Part shown: piece by piece, positions 55,300-64,000 of the stretch
Position numbering within the stretch: position 1 is the first letter of the stretch
Layout of the letters: every line of letters begins with the position of its first letter
DNA from: Nepenthes gracilis
Lineage: Eukaryota; Streptophyta; Magnoliopsida; Caryophyllales; Nepenthaceae
DNA: 64,000 nt
Reading direction: 5' to 3'
Assembly: GCA_033239525.1 (NCBI GenBank)
Contig: BSYO01000024.1
Span: 15,247,268 to 15,311,267 of the forward strand
The notes under the pieces: model-generated
What the model was told of the DNA's origin: nothing
Databases searched by the model: none
What the model saw: the letters and a program-made list of their open reading frames with translations, nothing else
Position numbers and translations under genes: made by a program

Positions 55300-55970
55300 G
55301 CTTCCATTACAAGTGTGCCAATGACATTGCAATCCTCAAAAAAATCTCAACAAATCTCCCATCAAAATCAACCAGATCCAAGAAACTCTGCACCCCTGCG
55401 ACCCTAATCGATCTTTTCCAATTTGCCACTACTTTCATTTTCTTTAGATTCTTAAATATCACCTTTAGAAACATATAACCCAAAATGATGCTATTTCTAA
55501 CCATAATTCACACCCTTTCAATGTTGACAAACAATTGCCCTCTCAGCAAGATCTTGATATGAAAGCTGTCTTATACACATTCTTCTACTTAATCTTCAAC
55601 TAATGATACTCCGAACCCAACTCAATCTTAGAGAAAAGCTTCTTGGAATTGATCAAACAAATCCTTGATTCTTAGGAGGTGTTACATATTCGATTCCCAA
55701 ATAATCCAAATATAAACCCATTGATCCATCTTTCTTCACCCAAGAGCATTGAAGCGCGTCACACCAATGTACATGGCCGAACAAAACCTTTCTTTAATAG
55801 ATTCTACAATTGTTGTTTCAATTCTTTCAACTCAAAAGGGACCACCCTATACAGGGCCTTCGAATCAAGCGCATATCCATGCATAACATCGATAGCAAAT
55901 TTGATCTTTCGATTTGAAAATAAGCCAGTCAAATCTTTTGAAAAAAACATCTTTAAACTCACAGATGACT
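55300..55970 (-). pseudogene. pol: Tekay-like reverse transcriptase with catalytic core deleted
   Basis: From 55970 leftward the minus strand reads RFDWLIFKSKDQICYRCYAW or, in the better frame, the family's F..DLTGL.....I.FAIDV and VPFELKELKQQL. KKDGSMGLYLDY, KTAFISRS and then directly GCELWLEIASFWV and KKMKVVANWKRSIRVAGVQS follow. In intact relatives about 70-80 residues containing MPFGLTNAP and the YVDD or FIDD loop lie between TAFRTRYG and C.FWL. They are absent here, so a deletion junction sits at about 55541-55556. Confidence 0.7.
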
Positions 55971-56234
55971 GAAATGTGCTCAATGGTCATAGAATAACTC
56001 CTGGATATAACTATATATACCAGATAAGCTTGGCACACCTCTCTCAACAAATGATTCGGGCACAACGCCAATATCAATCTTAAAACCTTATTACTGGTCC
56101 TTCTTTAGAACTCAGATGACTCATAACCCGAAATGTAGAACAAAATGGTCTCACTAAAGTAGTCTTCCACAATTGAGGAACCAATTCAAACATTACGAGC
56201 TGTAACTGCAAATGCTCTGCCTAGAATAGTCTAA

Positions 56235-56405
56235 CTTCTATTTGGACATTTGGTGTCCGAGCATTCATTTAACAAATAGCCTATCTGGCTGCAATTAAAA
56301 TAGACCCTATTTTGACGAAAGCAAACTTCTCTCATGTGTTTTTTCCCACAAAATTTGTAGGTAAACTTCGTATATTAGAATTTCGGATAAAAAAACTCTG
56401 TTTCA
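56235..56405 (-). pseudogene. gag: Tekay-like gag zinc knuckles
   Basis: The minus strand reads TYKFCGKKHMREVCFRQ followed by YFNCSQIGYLLNECSD, corresponding to the paired knuckles C..CGK.H.G.C and CF.CG..GH....C of Tekay/Del gag. Several Cys, Gly and His positions are changed. The position between the primer site and RT agrees with gag. Confidence 0.7.
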
Positions 56406-57832
56406 TCTGACTTTTCCTTATCTTATTCTTTGGAGAATAAACGAGTCCATCTTTCGAGATCTGACCCTGACACTCTAATTTCTTCAGGAAAGAATTCCTC
56501 CGGAGCTACTTCTACTCAATCAACAAAGCCTGATCCAACTCCTCGTCATAAGTCCAAAGTTGGAATAACACTGTCTGCTTTCGAATTAGATCTTAAAGTC
56601 CTCAATTTCTATTCTACTTTAACAAATCTTTTAGATTCTTCAATCTCTTCTTAAATGTTGCCTCAAGAGGCCAAACCTCATGCTCTTCACCCGTGGATTC
56701 TTTAATGATGAAGGAATTACGGAGACAATTATCCACTCAATCAAAGCGATGAGTGGGAATGGACAATCTTTAAGTCTCCCCCTCGCTCCTATGAAGTTTC
56801 AAACCCCTACATGATCAGTATCGCCGTTGTCAACAAAATCAAACTTACACTCCTTTGTCCTTTTTCAGGTAGAGGTTATTCACCGTTAACTCTATAGCTC
56901 CTCCACTCAAACAAAGATAGAAGGCATTGTAGTGTAAACTCCAAATGCAATTCTATTTCCTAAACACCATATTATGTATATGGACTAAGAACGGGTCTAC
57001 TTGCCTTGCGAAGAGAAACAAGTTGACTTGGTATGAGTTCCTTTATCTTTATCTACAATTTTCAATCTTGACAAGTCTTCTTTTCCTCACTCGAACACAA
57101 TAACCACTCTCAACTAATCTTTTGAGGAAACGATCAGGGTTTGCCGACCAAGGAAATGAACTTCCACAAAATTATAGGCTTGCATTATATTTGTACTCCT
57201 CTAATATGCCTCTTGAAAGACATTATGAATTATCTTTTCATTCTCTTGGCCTAAGATAAGGAGCTGGAAGTCCCACCATCGGTTCACCCATAACTATTCG
57301 GCCATCATTTATCGCATATCGACCCACCAGAGGTCTCGGACCACCACAGTCCCGCATAAATATTTTCATTCTTGCCTTTCATTACCTTCGCTCCACTGCC
57401 TACCTCTTTCTCGGCCAAAACTTTCTTCTACCCCGAGAGATTTCAGATCAGCTCGCTCCATCACTTACCTCTACCCGATGAGATTTCAAATCGAAACTAA
57501 CGAAGTAACCCTGTCCCCAACAGTCACCTTCTACCCAATGAGATTTCAAATCAACACAATTTAAGGCTGCTACTTCTTTTTCAAAATTATAAAACCCAAC
57601 AAAAACTCAACATATCAGTAGAAATCAAACAAAATTCTCCTACCACTATATCAATCCACCCATTATGTTGCTTATGCGACTCATCATAATAAAATGATCG
57701 TCCTATCGATCTAAACGTAAGCCTCCACAACTCAAATTTTCTACTATTTGGTAGTAGCAGTACTTATTACACCCAAATATTTAATCAATTATTTATTCAA
57801 AATGACCAAAAATGTTTCTCTTTGAGACTTTT
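56406..57832 (-). pseudogene. Tekay-like gag body and leader, heavily decayed
   Basis: This should contain the leader and capsid part of gag. Between 57300 and 57560 the phrase CCGATGAGATTTCAAATC or CCCAATGAGATTTCAAATCA recurs three times at 60-100 bp spacing, a small internal repeat. No clear capsid motif could be read. Confidence 0.35.
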
Positions 57833-57844
57833 CTTTGATACTAT
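57833..57844 (-). other. Primer-binding site of the Tekay-like element (tRNA-iMet type)
   Basis: The minus strand next to the 5' LTR reads TAGTATCAAAG, two changes from TGGTATCAGAG, the initiator tRNA-Met site. It lies three bases from the LTR. Confidence 0.75.
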
Positions 57845-57846
57845 TT

Positions 57847-60298
57847 TCTTACGAATTCAAACCAAATAGAACAAATTAATAAATAATAAATTCTAAGATA
57901 AAGGACAGATAAATTTTAAATCGAGTGTGACACAACAAATATACAAAAATGTTCCATCATAAAATAAATAAATAAATAATATAAATCGATCCAAAACTCA
58001 ATACAGGATCTCCTCGAACAATTGTCCGAATAATATAAAATGACCTGCTTTAAACACAGTTGCAAGAGAGATAACCAAATAATGATAACAACTTATCCAC
58101 ATAATGAAATGAATCCAACAAATCTCTATATACAGCCTAAAGGCCTACATTCGGCCGATTCTAAAGTCTCAATGATAATCCAAACAAAATCATTCATAAA
58201 TCGATATACAACAGATGCCATCTATCTAAATAAATATAATACTCATCAAAAATTGTGATACCACACCGAATGTTAATTCTATTCTTGCAATATTGCCCAA
58301 TTCTCTGCACTGAATGGATAAAATATAAAATATAAATTTAGAATTCAACAAGTATTATATATGAGCAAATAGGTCCAATAAATCAAAGGGACGATCAAGG
58401 AATAAATACCAAATCAGAAAACATATATAAATTAAAGTCGTTGATACAAAAATCCAATTATTAAATCCAACATAAAAGTTAATATCTAAATCCAATAAAA
58501 TTTAATATCCAAATCTAATGGTAATATCATACTTAAATTAAATATGAAATTCAAACAAATGTCCAATCTAAAAAGAAACCTCTTGGGACATATATATATA
58601 ATAGAAGTGATCCAAATCGAATCTAATAAGCAGATGTTCAATCCAAAATCTAATCTAAGTCCAAATCTAAAACCCGATCAACTCATGATCTGGGATAGAT
58701 TTAATAGCCAGATAATCCAATCCCGTGTGTAGAACTAAAGTAGTATCGTAACAAATAGTCCAAAGGTCCATATCAAAATATATATTTAAAATTAATGTAC
58801 AAGACATACTAAAATCCATCTATGGGCCAAATCGGTGAATATCAAATTCAAGTCCAAAATCTAAATCTAAATATCCAAATCTATACAGAAAAACAAAACA
58901 TGCACCAAATATAAGTTTCGATTATTTAAAGACTAACTTGAGAAAAAGGTTACCCTTGACCCGATAACCTTAGGCCAAATTAAATGCAGGTAAAGCCAGT
59001 ATGCTAGGCCAATTATGTACTTTATCTCCCATAAGTAAAATTGCTCACTATGTTTTACCACTGTGACTTTAGATATAATTTTTCAAGTTGTAAGATATAT
59101 TAGAACGTCCGAATATATTATAAAATCTAATCAAATATCCAAATGAGAAGGATCACTACGTTCAAATTTTTACTGATAAAAAAAAATTTCTAATAATAAA
59201 TCTCCCCATTGGAAGCTAACCAGAATATCCAATATCTAAATCTAAATGTAGTGACCATAATTCGACACATGCATGTAAAAATGCACGGCCTATGTAAGTT
59301 TCATACATATTTCTATATATACATACTGATATAAATATATACAGTGTCCGAAAATCACCCATTTTTTTAGAAAATTACATAGTCCTCAAATATTAATAGA
59401 AATAGAATAAATACTTTAACTGACCGATAAAAATGTCATACATGCCCAAGAAAATAAAAGAAGTGTACCCACGGATTAAAAACCTTCAAATATGAACAAA
59501 AATACATCAGATGTGAAATCAGACAAATGATAGGGTTATAGGATATTTGTCTCAATTTTATATCAAACAAATCGGAATAAAGGATACTCTAAGATACCCG
59601 AACGAGGCTTTCTCTCTCTTGTCGGCACGTACCTTCTCTCTCTACCTGTGCGGTTGCCTTCTCTCCCTCTCTCCTGGGTGGACTCTCTGCCACATGCCGC
59701 TGCCATTGCTCCTCCTACGGGCACTGCAACTGCTCCTCCTACGGCCGCCGCCGACCACTGGTGCACAATCTCCTCCGCGCGTCGCCGCTAATGCCTCCAA
59801 TGGCCACCACCGACCTCCTCGATAATCTCTCCTCAACGGGCGCCGTCATCGATCTACCCTCCTATAGCCACTGCTAACCAGCCGCACGTCACCCCCTCGC
59901 CACTTACCGGCACCAATCCATCTCCTCTTTTCTCCTCCTCCCCTAGCATTGCCCGCCACTGCTCGCTCCCTCTCTCTCTCTTTCTCTCCTTCTCTTCCCT
60001 TTCCTTTTACGTTTTTCTTTTCCTACTACCCTGCGCTTGATTTTTCCTCTTTTTTATTTTCCATCTTTTCTTGAAAACCAGCACTAGGTTCCCCCCGTTG
60101 TTTTTCATTTTCATTTTCTTTTTTATAAAATATATATTATATCCAATAGGCGCCACTCAGGCACACTTCGAGTGTCACGCCGCAATTTTAATTTTTTCAT
60201 TCAAAATTTTATAACATTTAATTAATTTTGACACACTCGAATTATCTAAAATCATAATAAATATTAAAATAATCTAAATAAAAATCTATAATATTACA
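57847..60298 (-). repeat. 5' LTR of the Tekay-like element
   Basis: 2452 bp, uninterrupted, close in length to the solo copy at 24419-26879 (2461 bp). It ends ATATTACA on the + strand, so its own strand starts TGTAATAT. Near 59590-60060 it has the C- and CT-rich leader-like patch shared by all three copies. The 59547-59825 open frame is an artefact of that patch. Confidence 0.92.
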
Positions 60299-60303
60299 TT
60301 TTT

Positions 60304-60672
60304 ATTATGTGTGAAGATGTAATCAACATGGTTAATCATGAAATAAGTTAGGTGATCAATAGTGGTGCATCATTCTAAATAACATCTAGAAGAAAATTCT
60401 TCACATCTTCTACTTATTAAAAATTTCAAAGTGTAAAAGATGGGCAATGGTGGATTTTTTTGGGTCATGGGTTGCGGTGTCCTATACTTGACTACCAGCA
60501 ATGGCATGAAGTTGGTTTTGAGGGATGTATAATACTTTTTAGATATCTGGTTGAATATTATTTTGGCTTATAAGCTTGATGATGAAAGGTTTTGTAACTC
60601 TTTTTGTGAAGACTCATGAAACTTCTTAAAGGTTCTTTAATAGTGGCACATGAAAAGAAACTTTCTAGCTTG
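60304..60672 (+). pseudogene. pol: copia-2 protease and pre-integrase region
   Basis: Directly right of the Tekay insertion, the reading is VINSGASF at about 60352-60375, where copia proteases have a D-[ST]-G-A-[ST] active site. Here the Asp codon is AAT (Asn) at 60358-60360. SRRKFFTSST then appears, and after frame changes KDGQWW and TTSNGMKLVLRDV. The closing LDDERFCNSF block precedes the integrase zinc finger in this family. GCTTG at 60668-60672 is the target duplication of solo LTR D2. Confidence 0.8.
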
Positions 60673-62668
60673 TGTGATGTCACTGGCATGAGAAGATAAT
60701 AATTATTAATAAATAAATTTGAATAAAATTTTTTTCTTAAATGAACAAAATCTAAATAAATTACCCAAAGTCGGGTTATACTTAATGAACCCAAAGACCA
60801 AAATATTATAAAAACCACAAATCATAACAAATATATGATCTAACCAGTATTAACCCTATCTAGTCTTCAAACAACAATAACAAGACTAGTTCGATACATG
60901 ACATCCCGTAAGGAAAAGAATCTAATAAATATTGAAATTATATAGACCCAAAATAAATAAATTGAACGATAATCTTAACGTAAATCCTAAAATTATACAC
61001 ACTGTAATAAATAAAAGATACAATAATCTTTAAATACTAAACCCACACACATATCCCTAGACAAATTAAATATAAATCAAAATACAAAATATACATAAAC
61101 CAAATCTTCAAGTGTACTCCATCCAAATCCTACAAATATCTAATACCCTTTAATCTAAAATGAAAAAAAAAAAGAGGATAAATCATGAGTCTAAAATTTA
61201 ATATGTATTAATATATATAATAACGATCACAAATTCATAAAAAAGAACGAAGAAATAACAAATAATAAAATACATACAAAATTTAATATGTCAAATGTCT
61301 AAAAATGTTAAATGTCTAAATATCAAATATCAAATGTTCAAATATTGAATATTCAAATATGATTATGTATGCAAATTTTATTATCTATATACGAATATCA
61401 AATAATAAAAAATAGTCCAAAATCGTCCAAACATCCAAATATCAAATGATTCCAAAAGTTTAAAAGTACAAAATCAAATAAATTTGAATACAATATATTA
61501 AAAATATTAAGTCAAAATCTCAAAATTTAAAATTTGCTAAACTCATAGAGCCTAGGGCCAAAATACTAATATTGATAAAGGATTAAACATATATTTGAGA
61601 AGATTAGACCGAAATATTTTTATTCAAACCAATAGACGGGCCGCTTATATATACACCCTATATACTGGATGTGTAATACTCAAGTTTAATATATTAAAAT
61701 AACTAAATATATTATTTCTTTTAATTTTTAAAATGATTCTAAAAAAATAAATAAATTGAGGATTTTATATGAAATATCCATAACTTTTTTTAAAATATTC
61801 TTTCTCATAAGAAAAGTATAAATCTAAAACTTTACATTCTATAAAAAAGTATAAATATAAATTTTTTTATCATATGACAAAGCACAAATTCTTAATTTTT
61901 TATTCTATAAAAAATACAAATATCAAATCGAAATAAAATAGAGTATAATCCAAAACTCTTACATACATGAAATATTAACACGTAAGCCTACTAAAACAAG
62001 AGGCATGGCCAAATACACAATTTTCATTACTTTTATTTATAAATATTTTTATATGTAATGATATATTTCAAAGTATTTACTTAATTTGTAAAAAATGAAA
62101 AAATCCTTCTAATTTTTGGTAAAACCAAACAAAGCTTCAAAATTTTTGGCAAAAATCATATTTAAAATTCTAAAATGAAGCAAAAATTGAACTTAAAAAT
62201 ACTTACATTAATCTAACAAATTTGACTCTTAAAAATTTTAAAATCTTCTTTTTCTTTTTCTCTCCTCGTCTTCTTCTTTTCTTCTATTTCTCTTTCTTAT
62301 CTCTCTTTTCTCCCACAAAATGATTGACGTTGTACATAGGCATACTTTTATAATACAATCGATATATGAGTGTTGCATCAAGCATTTTCAATTTGCCTCA
62401 TTTACTCATGAGCCATGCATCAGGCATGGTTGAGGTGCTAGCATTCTACCCAAAAACAAGCATAAACATCCCATAGGTATGTATTAGGTACACCTCTTCT
62501 ATCCTAAAAATACACATGAGCTTGAAGATAGGCACCCACCAAGCACTAGACTTGATTTTCTAAATTATATATTTTTTTTCTTAAATTTTTATTATATAAT
62601 TTCTTTTCAAATTAATTAAAAATTATATTAATGATGATATAATTCATAATTAAAAATAGAACATTATA
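60673..62668 (-). mobile_element. Solo LTR D2 (family D) in copia-2
   Basis: 1996 bp between perfect GCTTG copies (60668-60672 and 62669-62673). Its minus strand begins TATAATGTTC (from TGTAATG) and ends GTGACATCACA, and it matches D1 (28989-32166) throughout. Removing it joins copia protease to integrase sequence. It contains a long A/G-rich patch (minus strand GAGAAAAGAGAGATAAGAAA near 62300) as in D1 near 29310. No coding content. Confidence 0.93.
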
Positions 62669-62673
62669 GCTTG

Positions 62674-63540
62674 GACGTATTGTGAGCTTTGGTCTCAAAT
62701 GAAGATGTGTATGCAGCTAAGAGTGAAGAGTTCACTGACCTATGGCACAAGCAGCATAGCCACATGAGTTAAAAAGGGTTCAATTATTTGGCAAAGAAGA
62801 AAATTCTTCTAGAAGTGAGGGAGGTGGAGTTAAGGATTTGTTCTAATTGTATGGCAAAGAAATAAAAAAGAGTTCCATTCTATAAAAACTCATCAACGAA
62901 GAAGGTGGATTTTTTTGAGCTTATGCATACCGATATATATGGTCCTCTCAAGGTCAATACTCTTAGTGGTACACTTTATTTTATAATATTTATTAATGAT
63001 TGCTTTAAAAAATGGTGAGTATATTTCTTAAAGATAAATGATGAAGCACTTAATATATTCAAGCAATTTCATACCTTAGTTGAAAAGCAAATGAAGAAGA
63101 AACTAGAGTGCATTTGCAATCACAAAGAGAATATGTTGGATCATTTGACGCGTATTATCATTCGCATGGGATGTGATACCAAAAGACTCTACCGAGGATA
63201 TCACAATTGAATGGTTTTGCTAAGAGGATGAATCATACATTAATTGAGAGAGTTCAATATATATTTTCATAGGCGAAGCTTCCTGACTCATTTTTAGAGG
63301 AAACTTTGAATGGTATGACTATGTAATTAATCTTTCTCCAAACAGTCCCTTAACTGGCAATTTACCTAATAATGTGCAATTCAGAAGGGAGGTTTCTTGT
63401 GATTACTTGTGCATATTTGGATGTAGGTCCTTTTGCCATATTTATAGGGATGAAAGGTTTAAACTTGATATAAAGACAAGGCGATATATTTTTCTCAGTT
63501 ATAGAGAAAATAAATTTGGCTAATGATTCTATAATTCAAT
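62674..63540 (+). pseudogene. pol: copia-2 integrase
   Basis: The reading follows copia integrase: EEFTDLWHKQHSHMS (the H..H half of the zinc finger) near 62730, RICSNCMAKK (C..C half), STKKVDFFELMHTDIYGPLK with the first core Asp near 62925, GTLYFIIFINDCFKKW, NIFKQFHTLVEKQMKKKLEC, and later AKRMNHTLIERV-type sequence near 63220 with the expected Glu replaced or shifted. Further pieces are SCDYLCIFGCRSFCHIYRDE and KLDIKTRRYIFLSYRENKFG. The segment that should hold the second Asp (TDNGGEY) reads NHKENM. Stops and frameshifts are frequent. It is inactive. Confidence 0.85.
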
Positions 63541-64000
63541 AGAGAAAAAACTTGTGAAACCTACAGATGTGGTGTTTGTTGAAGATGATACCATTGAGGA
63601 TATCGACAAATTAAAAAATGTGATCTCCTATGACAATCACCACGTTTGTAATACAGATTCTATACCATTGACACCGATGCCAATTCAAGTTGACAATGAT
63701 AATTGGAGTGATCATGAATGCGATAGACACTATGATATTCCCATCTTTGATGAGGCAAATGATGATGTCGATGATGAGACTCATGATGATGTTGTTCATC
63801 ATCCCAAGCCTATTCTGACCATCTCACTCCAATGATCTATGGTAGATTGATGTCCGTCTATATGCCTATCAACCAATGAGTGTCTATTACTTACTAATGG
63901 TGACAAAAAGTTCAAATGTTTCAATGAATTTTTAGAGAATGATCAAAAGATAAACTGAATGGGTGTCATGTAAGATAAGATGAAATCTTTGGATGAGAAT
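63541..64000 (+). pseudogene. pol: copia-2 integrase tail and start of RT, cut by the window end
   Basis: A clean 93-codon stretch starts KPTDVVFVEDDTIEDIDK and ends at TGA 63833-63835. The first part is the conserved V.FVED.T..D block at the end of copia integrase, and the middle is an acidic linker rich in Asp and His. Afterwards STNECLLLTNGDKKFKCFNE and QDEMKSLDEN-like sequence (reading DKMKSLDEN) match the entry of copia RT. RT, RNase H and the 3' LTR lie outside the window. Confidence 0.8.

Larger units (their letters stand above)
48804..60298 (-). mobile_element. Tekay/Del-like Ty3/gypsy element, LTR split by another insertion
   Basis: Two LTRs of about 2.4 kb (48804-53917 including a 2.7-kb nested solo LTR, and 57847-60298) flank a 3.9-kb interior with an initiator-Met primer site at the right and a polypurine tract at the left, so it reads on the minus strand. 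Remnants of gag zinc knuckles, RT and the integrase C-terminal/chromodomain region occur in order. The interior is shorter than the usual 5-6 kb, and the RT catalytic centre is deleted. Target duplication TTTTC/TTTTT has one mismatch. It sits in copia-2 between the gag knuckle and protease. Confidence 0.88.
27229..64000 (+). mobile_element. copia-2: Ty1/copia element broken up by nested insertions
   Basis: The 5' LTR, primer site, gag, zinc knuckle, protease, integrase and start of RT occur in correct order on the + strand at 27229-28224, about 48488-48803, 60304-60672 and 62674-64000. Between these pieces lie three younger insertions. Only about 3.0 kb of the 36.8-kb footprint belongs to copia-2. 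Two junctions (48803/60304 and 60672/62674) carry target duplications of the inserted element and rejoin recognisable copia protein sequence. The first gap (28225-48487) is placed by protein continuity only. The 3' end is beyond the window. Confidence 0.85.

Overview
This window is plant nuclear DNA, most likely from a eudicot, and almost all of what can be recognised is decayed LTR retrotransposon. The plant assignment rests on Ty3/gypsy elements of the Tat and Tekay/Del types, Ty1/copia elements with plant-type gag and integrase, a captured patellin (plant SEC14-family) fragment, and AT-rich intergenic DNA. No intact host gene was found. I saw no rRNA, tRNA, CRISPR array, operon or bacterial feature.

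Layout. 1-280: degenerate 61-bp tandem repeat. 281-4499: AT-rich DNA with no gene I can support. 4505-8221: short LTR element (perfect TSD CTAAC) without recognisable pol, whose long broken frame carries a patellin fragment. About 9.9-12.7 kb: rotted Ty1/copia body (copia-1, + strand). 13251-23908: Tat element on the minus strand (Tat-1, TSD AAAGG). 24419-26879: 2.46-kb solo LTR (TSD GTATT). From 27229 to the window end the sequence is the footprint of one Ty1/copia element (copia-2), whose 5' LTR, gag, zinc knuckle, protease and integrase lie in pieces separated by later insertions.

Insertions into copia-2. (i) Block X, about 28225-48487, an AT-rich LTR-like body. It contains a 2-kb solo LTR (D1, 28989-32166, TSD GATTA), which itself contains another solo LTR (30443-31626, TSD CATAT). 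It also contains a 12.7-kb Tat element (Tat-2, 32997-45710, TSD ATATT). (ii) A Tekay/Del-like Ty3/gypsy element on the minus strand (48804-60298) whose 3' LTR is split by a 2.7-kb solo LTR (50789-53489). (iii) A second 2-kb solo LTR (D2, 60673-62668, TSD GCTTG) of the D1 family, in the opposite direction. Removing the nested DNA from D1 leaves 1989 bp against 1996 bp for D2, and restores the order of copia-2 domains, so the layers support each other.

The most interesting biology is in the two Tat elements. Both carry, between pol and the 3' LTR, genes on the strand opposite to gag-pol. Tat-1 has one broken antisense ORF. Tat-2 has a related broken antisense ORF plus a second, uninterrupted 194-codon antisense ORF with its own TATA-like box and AATAAA signal. 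All three end in the same short C-terminal module after a coiled coil. The reverse transcriptase core is inactivated or deleted in all three Ty3/gypsy elements, each in a different way.

TSDs, LTR ends, domain motifs and stops were read directly. Lineage names rest on family knowledge. Positions of decayed domains are approximate.
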